From: Methanofastidiosum sp.
GTDB lineage: Archaea > Methanobacteriota_B > Thermococci > Methanofastidiosales > Methanofastidiosaceae
DNA: 12,942 nt
Reading direction: 5' to 3'
NCBI GenBank assembly: GCA_013329085.1
Contig: DUKX01000230.1
Coordinates: forward strand, 1 to 12,942
Below are positions 1 through 7,430 of the stretch, piece after piece. Both the position numbers and the translations under genes were made by a program. The notes under the pieces were generated by a model that saw only the letters and a list, made by a program, of their open reading frames with translations, searched no databases and was not told where the DNA came from. Each line of letters opens with the position of its first letter. The stretch's first letter is position 1.

Positions 1-1000
1 CCATTGTTAAAGCAAGTAATGATATCAGAGAACCTGCGCCAATTATAATTAGTTCAGATTTTTTCCATATGCCCACCATAGAACCACAGATTAATGCCCC
101 CAATAAAACAAAAATAACTTGAGTTCTGTAACCTAACAAAGCCATTAAGAAAAGCGAGAGGAATGTAAAAAAAATAGAGATAAATCTTGCTTTTTTATAT
201 GAATATTTCTTTGTAAGACCAACATATGAGATTAAAAGTATTGCTCCCATAGGGAAAAGATGTGATATCATTGTAAAAAAAGGGTCTAAAGAGTTTCTTG
301 CTTGAACATTAAATAATGGTATCCCACCAGCTATTATCAAATCAAGTATGTAAAAGATGAGGCCCAGCGATAAAAGAATAAAAATTAGATTATATGTATT
401 GTCCTCCAAGTATTTTATTAATCCACCCTGATAATTAAGAAACAAGTAAATTAAACTGAAAAAAATAAAAGGAAATGATAATGCCCAGAACCCTTTTAGT
501 AATATAACTATACTTACCATCAAAAGAGATACAAAAAAGTCCTTGTTTTCTCTTTCAGTTATCCCTATAAGGAGAAGTGGTATGAAACTCAGTTTTACAT
601 AAAATCCAAAAGATTCGATTTGTATCATGCTGAGCAAGAATAATACTAAGAAAATGATCAAAAGAGGAAAAAAATATTTTTTGTTAATTCTTCGTATATT
701 TGGTATATTAACTAACGAGCCAATATAAAATGAAACTGTTCCCAAAATGACAACTATAGTCCCGATTGGCGATAGGGGATGATCAGAAAAACTGAAGAAT
801 AGTAATATTGACACTATAACAATTAATGGTGAAAATTTCAAGAATATCGAGTTTTTAAGATAATCATCGAATTTCTCTATCTCAAAAGGGAAAGACGGAA
901 ATTTTTGGATAACCCTAAAGAATTTCAGAGAGGACTTATTAATTATACTATTTGAAAATTCTTTTTCTAAGAAAGGAAAGATACTATTTAAGTACTTCAT
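1..1000 (-). CDS. Polytopic membrane protein, O-antigen/oligosaccharide repeat-unit polymerase-like (3' end outside window)
   Basis: The frame is open from ATG at 1000-998 to the left edge, giving 333 residues without a stop; the C-terminus lies outside the window. After a soluble N-terminus of about 55 residues there are roughly ten hydrophobic segments (about 57-71, 79-97, 109-125, 134-147, 155-169, 173-188, 204-223, 244-262, 273-289, 293-310, 317-333). GGIPLFN at 225-231 and GYRTQV at 290-295 resemble motifs I associate with archaeal putative O-antigen/oligosaccharide polymerases (Wzy-like, the former DUF70 group). Such proteins are thought to join lipid-linked sugar units at the membrane; that role is inferred. 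A GAGG Shine-Dalgarno lies just before the start, and the upstream gene's stop codon directly abuts the ATG, so co-transcription and translational coupling are likely. Being a multi-pass membrane protein is sure; the polymerase assignment is moderate. Confidence 0.6.
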   Translation of the reverse strand, partial: MKYLNSIFPFLEKEFSNSIINKSSLKFFRVIQKFPSFPFEIEKFDDYLKNSIFLKFSPLIVIVSILLFFSFSDHPLSPIGTIVVILGTVSFYIGSLVNIPNIRRINKKYFFPLLIIFLVLFLLSMIQIESFGFYVKLSFIPLLLIGITERENKDFFVSLLMVSIVILLKGFWALSFPFIFFSLIYLFLNYQGGLIKYLEDNTYNLIFILLSLGLIFYILDLIIAGGIPLFNVQARNSLDPFFTMISHLFPMGAILLISYVGLTKKYSYKKARFISIFFTFLSLFLMALLGYRTQVIFVLLGALICGSMVGIWKKSELIIIGAGSLISLLALTM

Positions 1001-1810
1001 CTAAATCCTCACATGAATATCCCCAATTATCCCTTCTACAATACTAGTTTGAATGAGAGATATGTCAGCATTTGGGATATTATCTGTAAGCACAAAAGTT
1101 CTAAAATCAGAAAAATAATATTTTGTTGGGCCATAAGGAGAAAGAACAGAGTGCAATATTTCAAAATCATTTGTTCCAATTCCAATGACACTCAAAGTAA
1201 TTCCATTTTCAGATGACTTTACCCTTACATCTTTTAAGTAGAAAATCTCTTTTGCTATTTTATCTGATAATTCTTTCTCAAAAGTAATATCGTTAGGGAA
1301 TTTACCATCGATTACTATATCTCCTGAAATAGTTGTATCAACTATATTATAATTATCTAAAAATTTTGATGTATTATCTATCTTGTTTTTTGCTTCGAGT
1401 ATATCATTGACAAAAAATCCTTTTTGCATATAATGGACGGTAGATCCATTTAACATTGTGACTTTAATATTGTGTGACGCTATGTCCTCTTTGAATGAAG
1501 TTCGTCCGCCAACAGTTAAAATTCTCCCGTCTTTTAATTTCAATAAAAAAGTACCTTGCGATGTTCCAACAACAACACCCTCCTCGCTAAAAGGAGAATA
1601 ATCGCTGATATAAGAGCCATCGACTTTTACAAGATATCTAAATCCCTTTCCATCTGACAAATCAAAAAATCGAACAGCGCTGTATATTTGTGATCCAGTG
1701 TAAGAAAATTCGTCTATCGGCTCTTTTTCAAAATACTTGGTGGAGAATGAAATTAATGAAGCCACCACTAACACAATTATTGCCAAGTCAAAGAGATTTA
1801 ATCTTCTCAT
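1001..1810 (-). CDS. Hypothetical single-pass membrane-anchored protein (269 aa)
   Basis: I do not recognise this family. An N-terminal hydrophobic helix at about residues 6-25, preceded by arginines, should act as an uncleaved signal anchor with the remaining roughly 240 residues outside the cytoplasm. The ectodomain is mixed alpha/beta by appearance, without cysteines or repeats. A glycine-rich stretch near residues 77-102 (EEGVVVGTSQGT, then a KDGRILTVGG segment) looks like beta hairpins. The ATG at 1810 is 8 bp after the stop of the preceding gene, and its own stop touches the ATG of the polymerase-like gene, so it is in the middle of one transcription unit. This suggests an envelope role with its neighbours. 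The coding call is firm because of the length, the tight packing and the plausible topology. Confidence 0.75.
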   Translation of the reverse strand: MRRLNLFDLAIIVLVVASLISFSTKYFEKEPIDEFSYTGSQIYSAVRFFDLSDGKGFRYLVKVDGSYISDYSPFSEEGVVVGTSQGTFLLKLKDGRILTVGGRTSFKEDIASHNIKVTMLNGSTVHYMQKGFFVNDILEAKNKIDNTSKFLDNYNIVDTTISGDIVIDGKFPNDITFEKELSDKIAKEIFYLKDVRVKSSENGITLSVIGIGTNDFEILHSVLSPYGPTKYYFSDFRTFVLTDNIPNADISLIQTSIVEGIIGDIHVRI

Positions 1811-1818
1811 TTAAACTC

Positions 1819-2415
1819 CTAAAAGACGCCAATGATTACTGTCCTAAGAAAGTCTGATAGTAGCATGGTGTCCTCAAACGTACTGTTTTCTATAATTAAA
1901 ACTCCTTCGTTTAATATGACAATTTTATTTTCAGTGCCGCCCAAATTTGGAGTCTTCATATATACTAATGGTTTTGTCTTTGAACCGATCAGTTTAATTC
2001 CCATCATATATTTGTGCCAAGGAGTCAATTCTCTGGCAAGGATTATCGGTCCTTTAGTCCTGCCTACCCCTTCACTTATTGAAGCGACGCCTCTAACAAG
2101 ATAAGAATTTTCAGGCGCTGAACCTGGCATTGCCTTGAAGAGCAAATAAACACTTTTGACTTCGTCTTCAGTAAACATCCTTCGCATTACAATAAGAGGG
2201 TCTCCATGAACGTATGAAACTACTTTGATTGATTGGTCATTTTCGGTATTATAGAGAATAGTTGTGGGTGTCCCTTTTTCATCGAATGCATTATTTCCCA
2301 AATAATTAACATAATAAAGAGAGGCCATTGAGATTCCAATGATTGTCAACAACAAAACAACGCTTAGTGTTCTTTTAGATACTTTCAGGCCTTTCTTACT
2401 TTTCTTTTTTGCCAT
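1819..2415 (-). CDS. Hypothetical single-pass membrane-anchored protein (198 aa)
   Basis: The N-terminus is strongly basic (lysine-rich over residues 2-15) and is followed by one transmembrane helix at about 17-37, so the bulk of the protein should face outside. No family is recognised and no catalytic motif is seen. The C-terminal region (about 163-198) is hydrophobic and ends in VIIGVF, perhaps a packed strand or interface. No Shine-Dalgarno precedes the ATG at 2415; instead a TATA-like element sits about 26 nt upstream, which suggests a leaderless message starting at or next to the ATG. It lies 18 bp after the MFS gene and 8 bp before the 269-residue protein gene. It may therefore head a sub-operon of three membrane genes. 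Confidence 0.72.
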   Translation of the reverse strand: MAKKKSKKGLKVSKRTLSVVLLLTIIGISMASLYYVNYLGNNAFDEKGTPTTILYNTENDQSIKVVSYVHGDPLIVMRRMFTEDEVKSVYLLFKAMPGSAPENSYLVRGVASISEGVGRTKGPIILARELTPWHKYMMGIKLIGSKTKPLVYMKTPNLGGTENKIVILNEGVLIIENSTFEDTMLLSDFLRTVIIGVF

Positions 2416-2433
2416 AAAAATTAAATAAAAAAT

Positions 2434-3585
2434 TTATTTATAAATATTGTGGGGAATTTCTTCCTTTTCTTTTAGAAAAATAGAAGATATAATTGCCAAT
2501 AAACATAAGGGTAGCATCAGATACAACATAGTAACAAAGTCGGACAACCCATATATTATTCCCCCAAGCAAAGGTCCAACTATGCTCGATAGATTTAACG
2601 TCATAGAAAGTCCAGATATCGCTTCGCCTCTTTCATTCCAAGTCGAATAGGATGTCACAAGAGAAGAAGTTCCCAGATACACTAATGCCCAAGAGAATGC
2701 AACTAGTATCTGGAGTAGCATAAATTCAATTGGATTCTTAATTATTGTAAAAGTAAGTATAAATATAAATGAACCAATTAATCCTGTAAATACAAGGTAT
2801 GTCTTTTTTATTCTATCTGACAAATGCCCAATCAAAGGCATTGTTAAAACTTGTAACGAATTATTTATGAAAAAAATTGAGGAGATTATGAACCTGTCGA
2901 ACCCTAAGGTAAACTCAAGATAAAGAGGTAAGAATGCCCACAATGTTGTCGCTACTGAATGTCTTAGAAATAAAGTTCTGTAAAAGGGAAGGAATTTTTT
3001 GAATGTTTGGAAATCTATTCCAAAATAGTCGGAAGCGGTATATTTCTCTTTAGCGAAAAGTGTAGCAACAAAGCCAGTTGTAAGAAATATAATGGGGATC
3101 AAAAAAGCATTGTTATATTTTTGTGATATTACTATGCCGACAAGAAGCGAACCAACTGCCCACCCAAAAGAACACGAAGCACTGTAAATCCCAAAATATT
3201 TTCCTCTTTTTTCAGTATCTATTTCGGTGGCTAGAGAGTTAGTCAATCCCATTGTAGCGCCAAAAGATACCCCCATTCCCATTCTAAAAATAAAAATCAA
3301 AATTTTATCATAAGAAAAAAAGAGCAATATTGAGAAAAATGCCCCAATTATAAGCCCTGTTTTAATTATTGGAAGTTTTCTTCTGAGTTTTGCAGCTTTT
3401 CTAGCAAATAGTGGCGCGGTCAATATTGAAAAGAAAGGTAAAATGGCATTAATCAATCCAATAAATGATTTGGATGCGCCTAATACTTGAGAAAAATTTG
3501 AAATAAATAAATTACCACTGATATAAGAAATATTTATGCAGAATCCTATCAAAGAATAAATAATTATTTTTTCTCTGTTGTTCAT
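2434..3585 (-). CDS. Major facilitator superfamily (MFS) transporter
   Basis: This is a proton- or ion-coupled small-molecule transporter or exporter of the cytoplasmic membrane, with unknown substrate. It has about 12 hydrophobic helices in two halves split near residues 180-200. An MFS motif-A-like basic loop (FARKAAKLRRK, 60-70) follows TM2, and a better copy, GHLSDRIKK (253-261), sits in the second half. Glycine-rich TM5 (about 132-152) and TM11 (about 321-345, with NLSSIVGPLLGG) are typical of MFS exporters. I chose ATG at 3585 (383 aa): it lies 4 bp after the stop of the Trm112-like gene and has a GTGA element just upstream. The longer frame would start at a TTG at 3615 inside that gene. 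The close spacing makes an operon with the Trm112-like gene likely. Confidence 0.85.
   Translation of the reverse strand: MNNREKIIIYSLIGFCINISYISGNLFISNFSQVLGASKSFIGLINAILPFFSILTAPLFARKAAKLRRKLPIIKTGLIIGAFFSILLFFSYDKILIFIFRMGMGVSFGATMGLTNSLATEIDTEKRGKYFGIYSASCSFGWAVGSLLVGIVISQKYNNAFLIPIIFLTTGFVATLFAKEKYTASDYFGIDFQTFKKFLPFYRTLFLRHSVATTLWAFLPLYLEFTLGFDRFIISSIFFINNSLQVLTMPLIGHLSDRIKKTYLVFTGLIGSFIFILTFTIIKNPIEFMLLQILVAFSWALVYLGTSSLVTSYSTWNERGEAISGLSMTLNLSSIVGPLLGGIIYGLSDFVTMLYLMLPLCLLAIISSIFLKEKEEIPHNIYK
2437..2446 (-). promoter_or_regulatory. TATA-box-like element for the 198-aa membrane protein gene
   Basis: On the minus strand this reads TATTTATAAA. Its centre is 26.5 nt before the A of the ATG at 2415, the distance expected between an archaeal TATA box and the transcription start. 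There is no Shine-Dalgarno between them. It overlaps the last codons of the MFS gene. Confidence 0.4.
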
Positions 3586-3589
3586 TAGT

Positions 3590-3748
3590 TCACTCGATTC
3601 TTGCTTCTTCTTCAAGCATTATAGGAATACCTTCCCTAACAGGGTATCTCCTTTTGCATTTAACACATACGAGTTCTTCTTTATCCTCGAATATATCGCC
3701 TTTACAAACTGGGCATGCTAAAATATCAAGAAGCTTTTTGTCTATCAT
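3590..3748 (-). CDS. Trm112-like small zinc protein (methyltransferase activator family)
   Basis: This 52-residue gene is easily missed because of its length. Reading from ATG at 3748 to the stop at 3592-3590, it has CPVC at residues 12-15 and CVKC at 28-31, a four-cysteine zinc site. The family-typical opening KKLLDILACPVC and the closing pattern RRYPVREGIPIML are both present. Trm112-family proteins bind and stabilise several SAM-dependent methyltransferases that modify tRNA, rRNA or release factor in archaea and eukaryotes; short bacterial relatives (UPF0434/YcaR) look alike. No methyltransferase gene is adjacent here. A TATTTAAATA element centred 27.5 nt before the ATG and the absence of a Shine-Dalgarno suggest a leaderless message. 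The MFS gene starts 4 bp downstream, so the two are probably co-transcribed. Confidence 0.85.
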   Translation of the reverse strand: MIDKKLLDILACPVCKGDIFEDKEELVCVKCKRRYPVREGIPIMLEEEARIE

Positions 3749-3770
3749 ATTGATTAAGCCTATACAAAGA

Positions 3771-3780
3771 TATTTAAATA
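3771..3780. promoter_or_regulatory. Palindromic TATA box in the serA / Trm112-like divergent region
   Basis: TATTTAAATA is a perfect palindrome and can be read on either strand. Its centre is 27.5 nt from the Trm112-like ATG (3748) and 32.5 nt from the serA ATG (3808), in a gap of only 59 bp. A second candidate for serA, CCTATACAAAG near 3759-3769, would leave a leader of about 19 nt containing GTGAT (3800-3804). Confidence 0.45.
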
Positions 3781-3807
3781 TTTTTATAGACCATTTTTAG
3801 TGATAAT

Positions 3808-4719
3808 ATGAAGATTCTTGTTGCATCGGACATTGCAGAAGAGGGTATATCAAAACTCAAAAAAGAGTTTGAAGTTGATGTAAAAAAGGGTATTTCTAAA
3901 GAAGAGATTTTATCCATTATAGAAAACTATGATGGAGTAATTGTTAGAAGTAAACCCAATATAACTGAAGACATAATAAAAAAGGGTAAAAATCTGAAGG
4001 TTGTGGCTAGAGCCGGTGTCGGACTTGACAATGTAGATGTCAATTGCTGCCAAGGGCTAGGAGTAAAAGTTGTAAACTCGCCACAGGCAAGCTCTGATTC
4101 TGTGGCCGAACTTGCTTTTGGATTGATGCTATCTGTTTCTAGAAATATTGCGAGAGCAGATAGATTAACAAGAGAGAAGAGATGGGAAAAAAAATCCCTT
4201 ATGGGCCACGAACTCAATGGTAAAACTTTGGGAATTGTTGGATTTGGGAGAATCGGAAGAAATATCGGAAGAATGGCTAAAGCCTGTGGTATGGGCCTAA
4301 TTGCCTATGATCCTTATCTAACTAGTGAACAGATAACAAGCGGTGGCGCTGAACCTGTTACTCTTGAAAAACTAATTGAAAGAAGTGACGTTATTACACT
4401 ACATGTGCCTTTGATTGACTCGACTAGACACATGATTTCAGACAAAGAATTTGAAAAAATGAAAAATAATGCTATCATAATCAATACCTCCAGGGGGGGG
4501 ATAATTGATGAAGATGCCCTATGCAAAGCATTGTCATCGGGAAAGATCTTAGGTGCTGGCCTTGATGTATTCGAGGAAGAACCACCGATGAATAGCAAGC
4601 TTCTAGAGTTTGATAACGTAGTTCTAACTCAGCACATAGGAGCATCAACCCACGAAGCCCAGAAGAGGGCAGGGATTATGATTGCCGAAGAGGTCATTAA
4701 AGCATTAAAATGTAAATAA
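3808..4719 (+). CDS. serA: D-3-phosphoglycerate dehydrogenase, short form
   Basis: This cytoplasmic NAD-dependent enzyme oxidises 3-phosphoglycerate to 3-phosphohydroxypyruvate, the first step of the phosphorylated serine pathway. At 303 residues it has only the substrate- and nucleotide-binding domains of the D-2-hydroxyacid dehydrogenase fold. It lacks the C-terminal regulatory part and ACT domain of the roughly 525-residue archaeal form, so serine feedback through ACT is not expected. ARAGVGLDNVD is at 67-77, the Rossmann motif GFGRIG at 145-150 and the NAD-ribose-binding aspartate at 168. The catalytic set is R229 (in NTSRGG), E258 (in FEEEP) and H276 (in QHIGAS). GTGAT at 3800-3804 is a likely ribosome-binding site. 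The gene is monocistronic and converges on the propeller gene. Another 2-hydroxyacid dehydrogenase activity is possible, but the sequence looks like SerA throughout. Confidence 0.88.
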   Translation: MKILVASDIAEEGISKLKKEFEVDVKKGISKEEILSIIENYDGVIVRSKPNITEDIIKKGKNLKVVARAGVGLDNVDVNCCQGLGVKVVNSPQASSDSVAELAFGLMLSVSRNIARADRLTREKRWEKKSLMGHELNGKTLGIVGFGRIGRNIGRMAKACGMGLIAYDPYLTSEQITSGGAEPVTLEKLIERSDVITLHVPLIDSTRHMISDKEFEKMKNNAIIINTSRGGIIDEDALCKALSSGKILGAGLDVFEEEPPMNSKLLEFDNVVLTQHIGASTHEAQKRAGIMIAEEVIKALKCK

Positions 4720-4723
4720 TTAA

Positions 4724-4746
4724 TTATTTTATTTTAAATTTTTTGA
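4724..4746 (+). terminator. T-rich tract after serA, candidate terminator
   Basis: Just past the serA stop the plus strand carries three closely spaced T runs, the last of six Ts at 4738-4743 inside the 3' end of the convergent gene. Archaeal termination commonly uses T-rich tracts without a hairpin, and none is evident here. The two convergent genes are only 14 bp apart. Confidence 0.3.
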
Positions 4747-6200
4747 CCACATTCGGGACAGAAACTACTGTCTTTCCCGATTGATGCACCGCAATTAGGG
4801 CATTTTAAATCCACTTTTTCTTTGATATCGTTTCCACAGCTACCACAGAATTTAGCCCCTTTTTCAAGAGGTGATCCACATGATGGACATTTGAACTCAT
4901 CTTTTATTGGTACTTCTTTTGTTATTATGGGGGTAGTTGATGTTTTTCCTTTTTTCATAAATACTACTGCCACTATAGCAACTAATACTATTGCTAGGGG
5001 AACTAGGTAGATAAATGGAAAACTAGAAGAAGTTGTAGATGTTGTATCGGGCACCGTTGCAGGAGGAAGACTGTCATCAGTTGTTAGAGGTGGTTTAGTA
5101 TCAGAAACAGGTTTTTTGGGACCTTCTGCTGGTATCGATTCTTTCGGAACTTGCGGTTTTCCTGGCATAATAAATGAACTCAAATCATAGAAGTAGACTT
5201 TGTTATCTTTTGAGCCTACCACTAATTTTCCATCAGTAGTTAAGAATAATGAATTAAAGGCACTTTCATTCTCTTTACTCCACAACAAACTCCCGGAACT
5301 ATCTATTAAGCTTATAACTCTATCAAGTGAACTTACGGCAATATAATCTCCATTAGAGGATATAGATACAGCATTTGCTTTGTCATTTAATTTTCTTTTG
5401 AGTAATTGTTTGCCAGAAGAGTCAAATAAGTAAATATTGTCATTTAAGTCAGCAGCAAATATCTTAGAACCGTCTTTAGTGATCGACACTAAATGTGTTG
5501 CAGCTCCAGTTGCTTTGGACCAAAGTAGAGAACCTTTTCTATCAAAAAGATAAACTTTGCTATCAAATGCTCCTGCAACGATAGAAGATGCATCAGGAGT
5601 AAGAGAAATTGATTGAACATTACCTCCCGTCTTGTATTCCCATAAACGGTCACCAGACCTTGAAAGCATGAAAATATTACTATCGTTTGTTCCATTAACT
5701 ATGTAAGACCCGTCAGGAGAAACAGAAGATGTGGCCAGTCTACTCCTTGAATCATATGTCGTAATTTGACTTCCGGCTTTATCATATACGAAAACACTAT
5801 AATCCTTTGTGATTGCTGTAATATAGTTTCCATCTACAGTTATATTAACAGTATTGACTTGACCAGATGTTACTTTGTCCCAAATCTTCTGTCCGGATTT
5901 GTTTAATAAATAAACCCTCTTATCCCAAGAGCCTGCTACTATATATTGGCCATTGCCAGATATTGCAACCGATTCTACATTGCTGCCTGTCTGAAATTTC
6001 CATAACTGTGTTCCACTTTTATTTAAAAGGTATACATAATTATCGTAGGATCCAACTACAATGTAATTTCCGTCAGAAGATGCCACAACTGAAGCGATAT
6101 CATCATCTGTTTCATAGCTCCAAGTTAGCTCATCTGCAAAAACATTCATTATAGAAATATTAAATAATATTAGGATCAAAAATAGACTAATTTTTTTCAT
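4734..6200 (-). CDS. Secreted eight-bladed beta-propeller protein with TM anchor and two C-terminal zinc ribbons
   Basis: The order of parts, numbered from ATG at 6200, is as follows. A signal peptide spans about 1-22, ending VFA before DEL. Eight beta-propeller repeats (PQQ/WD40-like, pattern W...S-DG-YIVAGS-D--VYLL) cover about 27-340. A Pro/Thr/Ser-rich linker follows at 346-394, then a TM helix at about 395-415. Two zinc ribbons have cysteines at 438, 441, 452, 455 and 467, 470, 481, 484. The propeller should face outside and the ribbons the cytoplasm. The partner of either is unknown; a surface sensor or scaffold is inference. A GTG at 6212 would add four residues. I prefer the ATG because a TATA box lies 26.5 nt upstream of it and the signal peptide is then standard. 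The gene stands alone, convergent to serA. Confidence 0.82.
   Translation of the reverse strand: MKKISLFLILILFNISIMNVFADELTWSYETDDDIASVVASSDGNYIVVGSYDNYVYLLNKSGTQLWKFQTGSNVESVAISGNGQYIVAGSWDKRVYLLNKSGQKIWDKVTSGQVNTVNITVDGNYITAITKDYSVFVYDKAGSQITTYDSRSRLATSSVSPDGSYIVNGTNDSNIFMLSRSGDRLWEYKTGGNVQSISLTPDASSIVAGAFDSKVYLFDRKGSLLWSKATGAATHLVSITKDGSKIFAADLNDNIYLFDSSGKQLLKRKLNDKANAVSISSNGDYIAVSSLDRVISLIDSSGSLLWSKENESAFNSLFLTTDGKLVVGSKDNKVYFYDLSSFIMPGKPQVPKESIPAEGPKKPVSDTKPPLTTDDSLPPATVPDTTSTTSSSFPFIYLVPLAIVLVAIVAVVFMKKGKTSTTPIITKEVPIKDEFKCPSCGSPLEKGAKFCGSCGNDIKEKVDLKCPNCGASIGKDSSFCPECGQKI
5181..6122 (-). repeat. Eight protein-level 40-residue propeller repeats
   Basis: Repeat starts fall at residues 27, 67, 107, 147, 187, 227, 267 and 307 (numbering from ATG 6200), exactly 40 apart with no insertion or deletion. 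Six of the eight starts are Trp; T147 and L267 replace it in two repeats. The last repeat ends at FYDL without the next W strand, so the first W strand probably closes the ring. Confidence 0.8.
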
Positions 6201-6221
6201 GAAAATACTCACTATAAGTCC

Positions 6222-6231
6222 TATTTAAATA
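6222..6231 (-). promoter_or_regulatory. Palindromic TATA box for the propeller gene
   Basis: TATTTAAATA is identical to the element in the serA divergent region. Its centre is 26.5 nt before the ATG at 6200, which would make the transcript leaderless and exclude the GTG at 6212 as start. Confidence 0.45.
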
Positions 6232-6265
6232 TTATGCTTTATGTGTATGTTGTGACATTCTGAAA

Positions 6266-7384
6266 TTATTTCCATTTACCCTTTCTTAATTCATTCAAGT
6301 TCAAATTTTCTATTCTGCCTTCCATCCCTCTAATTATTTCCAGAATCTCTTTGTAGTCGCTCATTGTATTGTCCAACTCTTTTGAAATGTCACTAGAATA
6401 TTTTTCTTCCTTTATCTTTTCCTTCAATTGTTTAAAAAATGTGTCTACAGGCCTAAATGAGTCCTCGATCAAAAGTCCTGAAATAAAAATAATGAAAGGT
6501 GTTAGTTCTCCTGAATTCCCAATATCTATGCACCTAAGATAAACTCCTCTTCGCTCAAATGGAATAACAAGCCTTGGATAATTATTTCTAAGGAGGATGA
6601 AATTTAGTAGTTCTCTAGAAACTCTACCATTTCCGTCAATAAAGGGATGGATTTCAACAAATTTTTGGTGGAAGTGACAAGCTAGTTCAACGGGAAACAT
6701 TGTTAATTTTTTTTCTTTATACCACTCTATCAAGTTGTTAAGTTCATCTTCTAAGACTGGAAAAGGTGTAGGGTCATAATCTGATCCAGATATAGAAATA
6801 TCAATATTTCTTAGTGTTCCCGCATTTTCATCATCTATATTTCTCATGAGTATCTGATGAATCATTAGAATAAATTTTAGAGTGATATCTCCACCATAGC
6901 TTCTAAGGGATTTGAAAAGTTCATTATAGTTCAATATCTCATACATTTCTCTTAGAGTACTACCTGCTGGCGTATCTTCTTCAAGTATAAGCTGCGCATC
7001 CCTCAAGGATATAGTATTACCTTCAATTGCTGTCGACCCATGAACATATCTCAATCTAAGATTTTCTTCAAATTTTTCAAAATAACTTTTATTAAATGGG
7101 GCCATGATCCTATTTATTTCTTTTAGCCTCTCAATTATATTAATAAATGAGGTCGGAAGAATATGTTCTTCATATTCTAATTTCTTAGAAAATATCTTCA
7201 AAAACTCTGCTTCGAGAAGTATCATTTGAGACTTTTCTTTCACTAAAAATTCTATTTCGGACGGAGTAAATGGGCCTTTGCCCAGATAATAAGAAACGGT
7301 CTTTACTCTGTCCCCCAATCTTACAGAATGATTGACATAGTAATAAATTTCTCCCTTAACATTCTTTTTTATTATATAGACCAT
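6266..7384 (-). CDS. Fic-domain protein (putative AMP transferase), autoinhibited type
   Basis: Fic enzymes usually transfer AMP from ATP to hydroxyl side chains of target proteins. The motif HPFIDGNGRVSR at residues 246-257 (372-aa numbering) holds the catalytic His and the phosphate-binding loop complete. STAIEG at 117-122 fits the (S/T)xxxE(G/N) inhibitory motif placed before the Fic core, so the protein is probably self-inhibited and needs no antitoxin; none is seen beside it. Residues 1-40 form a small beta-rich domain with a YYY run and YYLGKG. It resembles N-termini I associate with some archaeal Fic and transposase-like proteins. The C-terminal 60 residues are charged and helical. I chose ATG 7384 because GAGGGAT sits just before it; ATGs at 7387 and 7396 are alternatives. 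It is a single gene, and its target is unknown. Confidence 0.86.
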   Translation of the reverse strand: MVYIIKKNVKGEIYYYVNHSVRLGDRVKTVSYYLGKGPFTPSEIEFLVKEKSQMILLEAEFLKIFSKKLEYEEHILPTSFINIIERLKEINRIMAPFNKSYFEKFEENLRLRYVHGSTAIEGNTISLRDAQLILEEDTPAGSTLREMYEILNYNELFKSLRSYGGDITLKFILMIHQILMRNIDDENAGTLRNIDISISGSDYDPTPFPVLEDELNNLIEWYKEKKLTMFPVELACHFHQKFVEIHPFIDGNGRVSRELLNFILLRNNYPRLVIPFERRGVYLRCIDIGNSGELTPFIIFISGLLIEDSFRPVDTFFKQLKEKIKEEKYSSDISKELDNTMSDYKEILEIIRGMEGRIENLNLNELRKGKWK

Positions 7385-7403
7385 CATATCCCTCATAAAT
7401 AGT

Positions 7404-7413
7404 AAGTATACTT
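7404..7413. promoter_or_regulatory. Palindrome in the fic leader, possible operator
   Basis: AAGTATACTT is a perfect 10-bp palindrome. It lies where transcription of the fic gene should begin, given the TATA-like element at 7431-7438, so a bound regulator could block initiation. No regulator gene is adjacent, and chance occurrence in AT-rich DNA is possible. Confidence 0.25.
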
Positions 7414-7430
7414 CTCTTTTGGTACTACAT

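Noticed and set aside
3586-3615. Longer MFS start at TTG 3615
   Set aside because: It would overlap the Trm112-like gene by 26 bp and add only polar residues before the first helix; ATG 3585 fits spacing and topology.
5489-6154. Other-frame open stretches inside the propeller gene (68 residues on the minus strand, 95 on the plus strand)
   Set aside because: They arise from the repeated, low-bias coding sequence of the propeller and have no start signals or protein-like composition.
6266-7396. Fic toxin-antitoxin pair
   Set aside because: No small antitoxin gene flanks the Fic gene, and the inhibitory motif is inside the protein itself.
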